Source: Xanthobacter sp. NM-59 (lineage in GTDB: Bacteria; Pseudomonadota; Alphaproteobacteria; Rhizobiales; Xanthobacteraceae). Taken from it: a stretch of DNA of 64,000 nt. The notes below the pieces were generated by a model. The model saw only the letters and a program-made list of their open reading frames with translations, had not been told where the DNA came from and made no database searches. The stretch lies in NCBI RefSeq assembly GCF_021401125.1, contig NZ_JACBFQ010000002.1, positions 434,001 to 498,000 of the forward strand, in the 5' to 3' direction. Position 1 is the stretch's first letter, and each line of letters starts with the position of its first letter. Positions 27,934 through 36,802 of the stretch are shown piece after piece. The position numbers and the translations under genes are program-made.

Positions 27934-27961
27934 ATGACCCCGCCATGACACAGGGATGACA
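27934..27961 (-). promoter_or_regulatory. Pho box (three repeats) of the pstS operon
   Basis: On the minus strand the hexamers TGTCAT (27961-27956), TGTCAT (27950-27945) and GGTCAT (27939-27934) are spaced exactly 11 bases apart, the period of PhoB binding. They lie between phoR and pstS, pointing to PhoB-activated transcription of pstS and the genes after it. Confidence 0.9.
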
Positions 27962-27991
27962 TATCAAATTATTGCGATCCCTGCGTTATTT

Positions 27992-29317
27992 CTATTTCCC
28001 CGGCGAAAGGTCGAGCCGCACCGCGAAATTCGCCCCCGCGCCGAGGGTGCTGTCGATGTTCAAACGGCCCCGGTGGCGGGCGACAATGTGCTTCACGATG
28101 GCCAGTCCGAGGCCGGTTCCACCCTGGTCGCGGCTGGCCGCCACGTCCACCCTGTAAAATCGTTCGGTCAGCCGCGGAAGGTGCTCCGGCGCGATGCCGG
28201 GACCGAAGTCCCGCACCGAAATCACGGCCACCGGCCCGCGCGGACCGGGCTCCCGGCTGAGCGTGACGTTCACCTGCTTGCCGCTGGCGCCGTATTTGAG
28301 CGCGTTTTCCACCAGGTTTTCAAACAGGCGGATGAGCTCGTCGCGATCGCCGCGCACCGGCAGGGGCGCCGCATCGTCCTTCAGCTCCAGCTCTATGCCG
28401 CGGTCGGCGGCGAGGGGGGTCAGCGTATCGCACACATGAGCCAGGATGCCGGCAAGCTCCACCTCGGTTTCCGGCTGCACATGGGCATTGAGTTCGATGC
28501 GCGAGAGAGAGAGCAGGTCGTCGATCAGCCGCGACATGCGCCGCGCCTGGGCCGCCATGATGGTGAGGAAGCGCTCCCGCGCCGCCGCATCGTTGCGCGC
28601 CGGGCCCTGGAGGGTCTCGATGAAGCCAGACAGCGAGGCCAGGGGCGTGCGCAGCTCGTGGCTCGCATTGGCCACGAAGTCGGCGCGCATCTGCTCCACC
28701 CGGCGCTGCTGGGTCAGATCGCGGAAAGTCAGCAACACCGCGTCGGGCGAGGCGCCCGGCCGGTTCCAGCTCTCGGCGTCCAGGTGCAGCGGCACCACAT
28801 GGGCCTCGAGCCAACGGTCGAGCGGCACACGCTCGGCAAATTCCACGCGGCGCGGCAGGCCGTCGGTCGCCGCCGCGCGCACCGCATCCAGCACCTCCGG
28901 CACCCGCACCAGGAATGACAGCGGATCGCCCACCCGCGCCGGGCCGATGGCCAGGGCCACCCGCGCATTGGCGGTCATGATCTCGCCTTCCGGCGTCAGC
29001 AGCAGGGCCGGCTCCGGCAGCGCGCTCACCACCGCCTCGACCTTCGCATCGTCACGCCTGCTGGCGGACGGCACGGCGGCCGCCACAGGCGCCTCGCGCG
29101 CCGGCGCCGGCCAGAAGGCCGCCACCGCCACCAGGCCCCCGAGCGCTAGGCCCAGCAATGGATGGAGCAGTCCGAACACGACCCCCAGCGCGCCCACCAC
29201 CAGAGCCGCGGCCAGCAGCGCGAGGCGGGGTGCGGCCACCCGGCCCCAGCCCAAGCGGGGACGCGTGCCGACGGGGGCTGCCTGTTCCTCCACCGCGCTC
29301 CTGTCCGGCATGCTCAT
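27992..29317 (-). CDS. phoR: phosphate sensor histidine kinase PhoR
   Basis: A 441-residue membrane histidine kinase. Two hydrophobic segments near the N terminus (LALLAAALVVGALGVVFGLL and LLGLALGGLVAVAAFW) anchor it with little periplasmic part, as in PhoR. A PAS domain follows (VEAVVSALPEPALLLTPEGEI). The phosphorylated His is in FVANASHELRTPL; N, G1 and G2 boxes are ENLVENALKYG, DFGPGIAP and GGTGLGLAIVKHI. The ATG at 29317 follows GGAGAAAGGG; ATG 29311 is also possible. Placed upstream of the Pho box, phoR is not itself preceded by an obvious box. Confidence 0.95.
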   Translation of the reverse strand: MSMPDRSAVEEQAAPVGTRPRLGWGRVAAPRLALLAAALVVGALGVVFGLLHPLLGLALGGLVAVAAFWPAPAREAPVAAAVPSASRRDDAKVEAVVSALPEPALLLTPEGEIMTANARVALAIGPARVGDPLSFLVRVPEVLDAVRAAATDGLPRRVEFAERVPLDRWLEAHVVPLHLDAESWNRPGASPDAVLLTFRDLTQQRRVEQMRADFVANASHELRTPLASLSGFIETLQGPARNDAAARERFLTIMAAQARRMSRLIDDLLSLSRIELNAHVQPETEVELAGILAHVCDTLTPLAADRGIELELKDDAAPLPVRGDRDELIRLFENLVENALKYGASGKQVNVTLSREPGPRGPVAVISVRDFGPGIAPEHLPRLTERFYRVDVAASRDQGGTGLGLAIVKHIVARHRGRLNIDSTLGAGANFAVRLDLSPGK

Positions 29318-29344
29318 CGGCCCTTTCTCCCAGCCCGTTCTTGC

Positions 29345-29380
29345 TCTTGCCCACGTGGTCTTGCCCACGTGGTCTTGCCC
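29345..29380. repeat. 14-base tandem repeat containing CCACGTGG
   Basis: The unit TCTTGCCCACGTGG occurs twice in a row (29345-29358, 29359-29372), followed by a partial third copy. Each full unit contains the 8-base palindrome CCACGTGG. The array lies 28 bases upstream of the phoR start, in its likely leader. Confidence 0.8.
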
Positions 29381-29667
29381 ATCCGGCCACGGGCGCGGCC
29401 GCTCTCCTGCCGGGACAAGGGGCAGAGCCCGCAGCCTGTGGCGCGGGCTCGAAGATCGGCGAATCACGCCCGCGAACGTGCGAGCGGCCAGGATCATCGC
29501 GCTGCACGAAGGCATTACGACAATTTTCGCTGCTCGGCGAATGCCCTGCGGAACTTCTCCGGGTGCCCTGTGTCAAATGGTGACGTAATGTGAACGCGAC
29601 ATGTCCCGAAGAGACCGGAGGGTGCGGGCATGTCTGCTATGACGTCCCTTCGAAAAGGGAGAGATTG

Positions 29668-30303
29668 ATGCTGGCGAAGCGAATCTTTCGGGCTTGCGGC
29701 GGTACCGCGCTGGCCGGACTGGGATTGGCCGTGGGCCTCGGCGCGGCCGGCGCAGAGCCCCTGCCCTTCCCCTCCGCCGACTTCAGCCTGAAAGCCAATC
29801 TGCCCCGCGGTACGATCATGGACATGGCCTACAGCCAGGGCAAGATGCGGATCGCGGTGAACAACCCGGACACGCCCGGCAGCATGGTGGGCATCATCGA
29901 CCTCACCGCTCACCGCATGATCATGCAGAGCCCGCAAATGCCGAAGGTGGCGGTGGAAATCGCCCTGCCGCCGGAATATGTGGTGGGCGCGCTGGCCGGC
30001 ACCGGCACCAAGGGCGAGCGCTCCGAGGTGGCCGGGGAGCCATGCAATCTCTGGCAGGTGGACCCGCCCGCCGACCGCAAGGTGGGCCCCACCCAGGCGT
30101 GCATCACCGACGATGGCATCGCGCTACGGACCGAGGCCGAGATCAAGGGCACCAACCGCGTGCTCTACGAAGTCACGAGCCTCACGCGCGGCCCGCAGGA
30201 TCCCAAGCTGTTCCAGGTGCCGCCGGGCGTGAAGGTGATGAAGATGCCCCAGGGCAAATTCGGCTCCATCCTCGGCAAGGTCGCCCCGGCGCAGTCGCAA
30301 TAG
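29668..30303 (+). CDS. exported protein of unknown function
   Basis: A 211-residue protein with an N-terminal signal peptide (MLAKRIFRACGG followed by TALAGLGLAVGLGAAGAEP). The mature part is rich in beta-type segments (ADFSLKANLPRGTIMDMAYSQGKMRI, SMVGIIDLTAHRMIMQSPQM) and resembles DUF4412/LolA-like periplasmic proteins, though I cannot place it firmly. Two cysteines (GEPCNLWQ, TQACITDD) may form a disulfide. The ATG at 29668 follows AAGGGAGAG. It is divergent from phoR. Confidence 0.8.
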   Translation: MLAKRIFRACGGTALAGLGLAVGLGAAGAEPLPFPSADFSLKANLPRGTIMDMAYSQGKMRIAVNNPDTPGSMVGIIDLTAHRMIMQSPQMPKVAVEIALPPEYVVGALAGTGTKGERSEVAGEPCNLWQVDPPADRKVGPTQACITDDGIALRTEAEIKGTNRVLYEVTSLTRGPQDPKLFQVPPGVKVMKMPQGKFGSILGKVAPAQSQ

Positions 30304-30723
30304 CCGCGCCATGGCGCCTCATCGCGCCAGCCGGGAGCCTTGTGGCCTGAAAGCGCCTTCGGGCAGCTCGACAGGCCGGAAAGAGGCGGGCGGCAGGTTG
30401 CGCCGGTGCATTTGGAAGACAGGCTTTGACGGCGCGTTGGCTCTTTGACGCAGCGGGGTCAGCGCGTCCGAAAGCCGCGCTCAGCGCCTGCGGCTTCGCC
30501 AATGCGCGCAACGCAAGCGGGGGCAGACCAGCCCCGAGGGCAACAGCCTCATATGTCCGACGAACGCCCGCGCCCGTTGGAAGGTCAATTCGCCATTTCT
30601 GCGCACGCCCGTGGCACAAACCGGCAGCCGCTTTTCGGGAACACGTCGAGAGTGCTTTCCGCTCGTCCAACCTCGCGGAAAGCACTCTAACATGTTGCTT
30701 TATATGGAGTTCCTAGACCCCCG
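30304..30723. other. intergenic region with a long palindrome
   Basis: This 420-base gap lies between two convergent genes. Its only clear structure is the perfect inverted repeat at 30649-30688. No reading frame with recognisable similarity was found. Confidence 0.6.
30649..30688. repeat. perfect 14-bp inverted repeat
   Basis: AGAGTGCTTTCCGC (30649-30662) is exactly complementary to GCGGAAAGCACTCT (30675-30688) around a 12-base spacer. Lying between convergent genes, it could be a bidirectional terminator or a member of a dispersed palindromic repeat family. There is no long T-run on either side. Confidence 0.7.
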
Positions 30724-31875
30724 CTAGCGCGCGGCGCGGCGGGGGAGGTCAGCGGGGGTGTCTGAGACGGGCGGGGCCACCTCATCGGCGCGCTCCGCCG
30801 CCTCGGCCGCAGCCACGCAATCCTTGCGGCGACCAAAGCTGAAGGTACCCAGGCGGATTTCGCGCGCGCCCAGCAGGGTCAGCGCGAAGGCGAAGGGCAC
30901 GATGTAATAGAACAGGCGGAAGATGAGCAGGGCGCCCACCATCTCCCCCATCTCGAACTGCGGCAGCGCCACCAGCAGCGCCGCGTCAAACACCCCCAGG
31001 CCACCCGGCGCATGGCTCGCGAAGCCCAGAAGCGTGGCGGTCACGAAGATCACCGCGAGCGAGATCGGGTCGATATAAGGATGCGCCGGCATCAGCATGT
31101 ACATGGCCGCCGCGCACAGGCTGAGATCCAGAATGCCGATGCCCATTTGCAGCAGCGTGGAGCGGCCCGCCGGCAGCGTCACGAACCAGGAGGACCGGCC
31201 GATGGTACGCGGGGCGGCCGACACCCAGGCCACATAGCCCGCCAGCAGCAGCAGCGCGGCAATGCCGATGATGCGGTTCACATGGGGAGGCAGGTGGTCC
31301 ACCGCCGTGGCGGCGTCGGGATGAATGGTGATGCCGAGGCCGAGCACCGAGAGGTTGCCCAGCCAGAAGGTCAGGCCCGCCACGAAGCAGATCTTGGCCA
31401 CGTCGATGGCGCCAAGGCCCCAGGCCGAATAGATGCGATAGCGCACCGAGCCGCCGGTGAAGACGGTGAAGCCCACATTGTGGCCGACGGAATAAGAGCA
31501 GAAGCCTGCCAGCGCCGCCACCCGGTAGGGCACCTCGGTCTTGCCGATGGTTCGCAGGGCGAACCAGTCATAGAAGGTCAGCGTCAGATAGGCGCAGGCC
31601 ACCAGCACGAATGCCGCCGCCACATGCAGCGGGTCCTTCGCGGACAGAGCCTTCGTGACGTCCGCGAACTTGAGATCGTGCAGCATCCGGTACAGCACCA
31701 CCGCCGCAAAGGCGATGACGATGAGGCTGGCCACCAGGCCCAGACCGTGCAGACCCACTTTGTCGCGCAGAAAGGCCCAAACCTTGGAGAGACCCGATCT
31801 CACACCCATACCGACACCATCCCCCCGCCCCTGGACGACACGAAGCGCGCTCCAGGCCCGCTTCCTCCGCAACAT
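30724..31875 (-). CDS. YbhN/UPF0104-type integral membrane protein
   Basis: A 383-residue protein with about eight transmembrane segments, of the lysylphosphatidylglycerol-synthase transmembrane-domain family without the synthase domain. Family signatures include FCSYSVGHNVGFTVFTGGSVRYRIYSAWGL and FASHAPGGLGVFDAALL. Related proteins are flippase-like, but no substrate can be given. The ATG at 31875 follows AGGAAA; an internal ATG (MGVRSGLSKVW) 66 bases later is also possible. It lies 133 bases downstream of kup on the same strand. Confidence 0.88.
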   Translation of the reverse strand: MLRRKRAWSALRVVQGRGDGVGMGVRSGLSKVWAFLRDKVGLHGLGLVASLIVIAFAAVVLYRMLHDLKFADVTKALSAKDPLHVAAAFVLVACAYLTLTFYDWFALRTIGKTEVPYRVAALAGFCSYSVGHNVGFTVFTGGSVRYRIYSAWGLGAIDVAKICFVAGLTFWLGNLSVLGLGITIHPDAATAVDHLPPHVNRIIGIAALLLLAGYVAWVSAAPRTIGRSSWFVTLPAGRSTLLQMGIGILDLSLCAAAMYMLMPAHPYIDPISLAVIFVTATLLGFASHAPGGLGVFDAALLVALPQFEMGEMVGALLIFRLFYYIVPFAFALTLLGAREIRLGTFSFGRRKDCVAAAEAAERADEVAPPVSDTPADLPRRAAR

Positions 31876-32008
31876 GAACGTTTCCTGCCCCAGGCCGCGA
31901 CGGCTTTTCGCCGAAGGCACGGCCTTGTGACCGCCTGTCCCGGCCGGACACGATGCGCACAAAGCACCCAAAAGCGTCAGCTTGCGGGCAGGTTCCTCGA
32001 TGCGCTCA

Positions 32009-33895
32009 TCACATCTTCACGGGGTAGCCGATCTCCACCGTGCGCGCCCGCGGCAAGCCGAAGCGGTCCACCGAGCGTTCCGCGTTGCGGGCAAGGAAGG
32101 CGAAGACATGGGCCACGATGTCGCGGACCCGCAGCACCTCGTCCGGCGGGATGATGCGTTCGTGGCCGATCACGTAGACGGCGGCGTCCGGGTCGATCCC
32201 CCGAGCGCTCAAGGCGGGGCCGAGCACAGAGGGGACATCGATCTGCTGCATGTAGCCGAAGCGCAGATCCACCCGCACGAAATTCTCATTGAGCGTGGTG
32301 ACCCGCACGCGGTCTTCCACCGAGACCCGCGGACGGGCAGCGATCCACACCGAAACGATGATGGCCTTCTCGAACCGCACCTTCAGTAGCTCCGCCATGC
32401 GCGAGAGCGCAACGGGCGTCATCGCGCCGGCACGGGACAGGAAGATGGCCGTGCGCGGACTGTCCACGTCGCTGGAGCGGTCCTTTCGGCCCATGAAGGC
32501 GTCGAGCGGCTCGGTGAAGCGCACCTGCTGCGCCACCACAGCCTCGAGGCCCCGCCGCCAGCTCACCATCACCAGGATGATGATGCCGGCAATGGTCAGC
32601 GGCAGCCAGCCGCCTTCCTCGAGCTTGGTGAGATTGGCCGAGGCGAAGGAGAAATCCACCGTCAGCATCAGCACCGCCATCAGCCACACGGCCGGCGCGG
32701 GCCAGCCCCAGGAGCGGCGCACCTGGGCGATGAACAGCACCGAGGTGGTCACCATGGCGAACGCCACCGCGATACCGTAGGCCGAGGCCAGCTTCTCGGA
32801 GGCGCCGAACCCGATCACCACCGCGATGCAGGCGATCATGAGCAGCCAGTTGAGACGCCCCACATAAATGTGCTGCTCATTGTGCTCCGAGGTGTAGCGG
32901 ATGCGCATGGGCGGCAGGTAGCCGAGCTCGATCGCCTGCTTCGCCAGCGAGAACACGCCGGTGATGATGGACTGCGAGGCGATCACCGTCGCCGCCGTGG
33001 CGAGGAACAGCAACGGCACGTCGAACAGATCGGGCGAGAGATCGTAGAAGGGGTTGCGGACCGCGTTGGGGTCCACCAGCAGGATCGCGCCCTGGCCGTA
33101 ATAATTGAGCAGCAGCGCCGGCATGGCCACGAACAGCCAGGCCCGGGCGATGACCTTGCGGCCGAAATGGCCGAGGTCGGCATACAGCGCCTCACCACCG
33201 GTCACGGCCAGAAAGCAGGCGCCGAGGATGACGCCCGCAAGCCCCGGATGGTTCAGCATCAGCATCACGCCATGGCGCGGGTCGAGCCCCGCCAGCACCT
33301 GCGGCGCCTGCACGATGCCATAGATGCCCATGGCCGCGAGCGCGGTGAACCACAGCAGCATGATGGGCCCGAAGAAGGAGGCGATGCGCTCCGTCCCCAG
33401 CCTTTGCGAGAGGAAGATGGCAAGCAGCACCAGCACGGTGAGTATCACCACCCAGTGCTCAAGCTCCGGCGAGATCACCTGCAGCCCCTCGATGGCGGAG
33501 AGCACCGAGATGGCCGGCGTCAGCACGCCGTCGCCGATGAGCATGGCCGAGCCGATGAGGCCCGCAGCCAGGAGATACCACCGGATTCCCAGCGCACTGC
33601 GGTGCAGGTCCAGCAGGGTGACCAGAGCGAGGATGCCGCCTTCGCCGTCATTGTCGGCCCGCAGCACCAGCATCACGTATTTCACCGTGACGGAAAGGAT
33701 GATGCTCCAGGTGATGAGGGAGAGGAGGCCGAGCACGTCCTCCCCCATGAAATTTGTGCCGCCCACCGCGAGCACGCCCTGCTTGAGGGTGTAGAGGGGG
33801 CTGGTGCCGATATCGCCGAAGACGACGCCCAGGGCGCCAACTTCCGCTGCGAAAGGCATGACGCGCGTGCGGTCACGGGTGAGGCTGGTGGCCAT
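32009..33895 (-). CDS. kup: Kup-family potassium uptake protein
   Basis: A 628-residue K+/H+ symporter of the KUP/HAK family with about 12 transmembrane segments and a cytoplasmic C-terminal domain. The N-terminal signature GALGVVFGDIGTSPLYTLKQ is diagnostic; GGEALYADLGHFG and the VDPNAVRNPFYDLSP loop are also typical. It supports constitutive or acid-tolerant potassium uptake. The gene is divergent from trmD with a 275-base gap. Confidence 0.97.
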   Translation of the reverse strand: MATSLTRDRTRVMPFAAEVGALGVVFGDIGTSPLYTLKQGVLAVGGTNFMGEDVLGLLSLITWSIILSVTVKYVMLVLRADNDGEGGILALVTLLDLHRSALGIRWYLLAAGLIGSAMLIGDGVLTPAISVLSAIEGLQVISPELEHWVVILTVLVLLAIFLSQRLGTERIASFFGPIMLLWFTALAAMGIYGIVQAPQVLAGLDPRHGVMLMLNHPGLAGVILGACFLAVTGGEALYADLGHFGRKVIARAWLFVAMPALLLNYYGQGAILLVDPNAVRNPFYDLSPDLFDVPLLFLATAATVIASQSIITGVFSLAKQAIELGYLPPMRIRYTSEHNEQHIYVGRLNWLLMIACIAVVIGFGASEKLASAYGIAVAFAMVTTSVLFIAQVRRSWGWPAPAVWLMAVLMLTVDFSFASANLTKLEEGGWLPLTIAGIIILVMVSWRRGLEAVVAQQVRFTEPLDAFMGRKDRSSDVDSPRTAIFLSRAGAMTPVALSRMAELLKVRFEKAIIVSVWIAARPRVSVEDRVRVTTLNENFVRVDLRFGYMQQIDVPSVLGPALSARGIDPDAAVYVIGHERIIPPDEVLRVRDIVAHVFAFLARNAERSVDRFGLPRARTVEIGYPVKM

Positions 33896-34170
33896 GGGGC
33901 AGCGTCCGGCCTTCAGTGAGCACGCGCGTGGGAAAATGGAGCGATGCGGATCAAGATGTCGCCATCACTTTCGCACCAGGTCGCACCCTGTGACCCGAAC
34001 GGAGCTTCGATCAAGGGAGGCCCCCGCAGCACTTGATCCCGCATCATAGCGGTCCTCTCACACCTATCCCTGTTCGCGCAGGAAGACAATGCGTGGCCGC
34101 ACGGCACCCCACACGGGATTTGACCCGCGCCCGCAGATCGCCCAAACCCGGGCCGAAAGACGAAGCCGAC

Positions 34171-34893
34171 ATGACCTTCCGCGCCAGCATCCTGACCCTT
34201 TATCCCGAGATGTTTCCCGGGCCCCTGGGCCACGCCCTCGCGGGCAAGGCCCTCGCCCGCGAGCTGTGGACCCTCGAGGCGCTGCAGATCCGGGACTTCG
34301 CCCTCGACCGACACCGGTCCGTGGACGACACGCCCGCCGGCGGCGGTCCCGGCATGGTGATGCGGGCCGACGTGCTCGCCCGCGCCATCGACGCCGCCGC
34401 CCCGCCGGGCGATCCCCGCCCCCGCCTGCTGATGACCCCCCGCGGCCGTCCGCTCACCCAGGCCCGGGTGCGGGAGCTGGCCGCCGGCCCCGGCGCAGTG
34501 ATTCTGTGCGGCCGCTTCGAGGGCGTGGATGAGCGCATCGTGGCGGCGCGGAACCTGGAGGAAATCTGCGTCGGCGACGTGGTGCTCTCGGGCGGCGAGG
34601 CCGCCGCTTTGCTGCTGCTCGACGCCTGCGTACGCCTCATTCCCGGCGTCATGGGCAAGCTGGCGAGCGGGGAGGAGGAGAGCTTTTCCAAAAATCTCTT
34701 GGAATATCCGCAATATACGCGCCCCCAGGAGTTCGAGGGGCGCCCCATCCCCGAGGTTCTGGTCAGCGGCGACCATGCCCGCATCGCCCGCTGGCGGCGG
34801 GCGGAGGCCGAGGCCATCACCCGGGCCCGGCGCCCCGACCTGCTGGGCAATTGGCCACGCGCCTGTGACGCGCCCATGAAGGAAAGGGAATGA
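34171..34893 (+). CDS. trmD: tRNA (guanine37-N1)-methyltransferase TrmD
   Basis: A 240-residue SPOUT methyltransferase that makes m1G37 in tRNAs reading CNN codons, preventing +1 frameshifts. The trefoil knot and SAM site are in [12 protein letters not shown] and [17 protein letters not shown]; the start [20 protein letters not shown] and the tail [28 protein letters not shown] are typical. rplS follows ~120 bases later. The usual upstream partners rpsP and rimM are not here; kup is divergent instead. Confidence 0.97.
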   Translation: MTFRASILTLYPEMFPGPLGHALAGKALARELWTLEALQIRDFALDRHRSVDDTPAGGGPGMVMRADVLARAIDAAAPPGDPRPRLLMTPRGRPLTQARVRELAAGPGAVILCGRFEGVDERIVAARNLEEICVGDVVLSGGEAAALLLLDACVRLIPGVMGKLASGEEESFSKNLLEYPQYTRPQEFEGRPIPEVLVSGDHARIARWRRAEAEAITRARRPDLLGNWPRACDAPMKERE

Positions 34894-35016
34894 CACCACC
34901 CTCATTCTCATGTATGGAGCCGCGTCCCCTGAACTGACAACGACACGATGCGGCGCCGGGGCGGGCGTGGACCAGATCCGCGTTTCCAAATAAAGACGCC
35001 GCTAGAGGTTGGTGAC

Positions 35017-35427
35017 ATGAACATTATCGAGACGCTCGAAGCCGAGCAGGCGGCGAAACTCGCCGAAAAGCGTGCCATTCCGGCCTTCCAGCCGGGTGAC
35101 ACGGTCATCGTGAACGTGAAGGTCGTGGAAGGCGAGCGCACCCGCGTGCAGGCCTATGAGGGCGTGGTGATCGCGCGCTCGGGCGGCGGCCTCAACGAGA
35201 GCTTCACGGTCCGCAAGATCTCCTATGGCGAAGGCGTGGAGCGCGTGTTCCCGGTCTATTCGCCGCTCATCGATTCCATCAAGGTGGTCCGCCGGGGCAA
35301 GGTGCGTCGCGCCAAGCTCTATTATCTGCGCGACCGTCGCGGCAAGTCCGCCCGTATCGCCGAGCGCCAGGAGCGCACGGCCGACGGCAAGATCAAGAAG
35401 AACAACGCGGCTCCCGCCGCCGAGTGA
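35017..35427 (+). CDS. rplS: 50S ribosomal protein L19
   Basis: A 136-residue L19. It starts [19 protein letters not shown] and contains [33 protein letters not shown] and [32 protein letters not shown]. It lies at the 30S-50S interface. The tail is a short Lys/Ala extension. GAGGTTGGTGAC precedes the ATG. A classic terminator follows at 35467-35499. Confidence 0.98.
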   Translation: MNIIETLEAEQAAKLAEKRAIPAFQPGDTVIVNVKVVEGERTRVQAYEGVVIARSGGGLNESFTVRKISYGEGVERVFPVYSPLIDSIKVVRRGKVRRAKLYYLRDRRGKSARIAERQERTADGKIKKNNAAPAAE

Positions 35428-35466
35428 TCGCCGGGCGCACCTGCGCCGCAAGCGACCCGCGTTTCA

Positions 35467-35499
35467 CGCCGCCGGCCTCGCCGGCGGCGTTTTTGTTTG
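35467..35499 (+). terminator. terminator after trmD-rplS
   Basis: A perfect 10-bp stem CGCCGCCGGC (35467-35476) with GCCGGCGGCG (35480-35489) around CTC, followed by TTTTTGTTTG. Confidence 0.92.
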
Positions 35500-35505
35500 C
35501 CCTCC

Positions 35506-36399
35506 TCACGCCCCCGGCGGCTCCACATCCTTGAGGCGCGAGAGCAGCCCGTCCGGGTCCGCGTCGAACATCCGGCGCGCGGCGTCCAAGCCGCTCAGGC
35601 CGCCCACGTGCAGCCAGCCATCCACCAGCAGCTTGGGCGCACTCCAGCCGCCGTCCGCCTCCGGCATGGATACCGTGCGCAGGTGCGGCCAGACCAAGGC
35701 CTCCGCATCGAGATCACGATAGAGCGCATACCAGTTGCGGCCGCCGGCATCGGTGTCCAGCAGCCGATCGGGGCCGAAATCCAGCGCCATGTCCGCGAGG
35801 CCGCCGTCGAACACGCAGAAGCCCGGCCACAGATACCAGGCCTTTGCCCGCCGGCTCCAGCGCCGCACCCCATAGACCGGCTGGCGGGCCACGCAGGCCG
35901 CGAGGTCCATGGGCTTCAGCGCCACAAAACCCTGGTCGAGCAGCGCGAAAGCCCCTGGCCCGACAGGGCGGATGATGTTCTGCAGCACCCAATTGGCGGC
36001 GACCGATGAGATGCGCGCCGACAAACCATGGGTGAAGGGCACCGGCGGCAGGGCCAGATAAGGCAGGCGCCGCTCCCCCGCCAGCACAGCGTGGCGGGTG
36101 CGGGCCTCCGCATCGCAGGAGGTGTCGCACACCAGCAGCGGCGTGTGGGGAAGAAACCGCGCCATGGAGTCCGCCAGCAGCGCCACCGCTTCGGGCGCGT
36201 TATAGGCGATGGTCAGGGCCAGCGTTCGCGCGCCCCGCTCTCGCAGCGCGCGCACCACCGCGTCCTGTCCCGCCGCCACGCGGCTGCCATAGGCGTGATC
36301 GAGGGACGCGTGGCGCACATGGTTGAGCCATTGCAGGCCCGGCACCTGGGTCAGCCGGCCCGAAACCGCCAGCGGCTCGCCGCCCTTGGCGCGGGCCAT
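35506..36399 (-). CDS. hypothetical protein, possibly glycosyltransferase-like
   Basis: A ~297-residue cytoplasmic protein that I do not recognise with certainty. The first part (TLALTIAYNAPEAVALLADSMARF, then TPLLVCDTSCD) has the alternating strand/helix pattern and acidic loop of family-2-like glycosyltransferases, and GPGAFALLDQGFVALKPMDLA could be a DxD-like equivalent, but no classical motif is intact. The ATG at 36399 (MARAKGGEPLAV) is the most reasonable start; the frame continues upstream for ~40 codons without support. It lies downstream of the GT39-type gene on the same strand. Confidence 0.6.
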   Translation of the reverse strand: MARAKGGEPLAVSGRLTQVPGLQWLNHVRHASLDHAYGSRVAAGQDAVVRALRERGARTLALTIAYNAPEAVALLADSMARFLPHTPLLVCDTSCDAEARTRHAVLAGERRLPYLALPPVPFTHGLSARISSVAANWVLQNIIRPVGPGAFALLDQGFVALKPMDLAACVARQPVYGVRRWSRRAKAWYLWPGFCVFDGGLADMALDFGPDRLLDTDAGGRNWYALYRDLDAEALVWPHLRTVSMPEADGGWSAPKLLVDGWLHVGGLSGLDAARRMFDADPDGLLSRLKDVEPPGA

Positions 36400-36802
36400 G
36401 CGAGACGCCCGCAGGCGCGGCCCCTTCACGCGCACACACCGGTGCGTCGCGCGGCGATTAGGCCGGACCGGAGGGGCAGGCAACGACCGCGCGCCCTGCC
36501 GAGCGACTTCCTGCAATCCATCCCACCGCCCTCACTCCCCATGCCACTCCCTCCTCCTGCCGGTCCGGCGAGGTTTCACCGCCTGCGGCCGCAAGAGGCG
36601 ATCGCCGCCGGCGCCTGGCGCATCCGCCCGCCCCGAGAATGCGGACGTGCCGCGGATCTTTGGCATGGGGGTCGCTTCTCACACGCGGCGGCCCCGCTGC
36701 CGGAAAGCCAGCCGGTCCGGGTTCAGTTTTTCATGGAGGGGCAGAAACAGTCCATCCTTTCGGCCTCGTGCCCTGCTTCATCCCAACTCGGCGGGCAGCG
36801 CG

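Noticed and set aside
29345..29380. CRISPR array
   Set aside because: The repeats are contiguous without spacers and only two to three units long; nothing else in the window looks like a CRISPR array.
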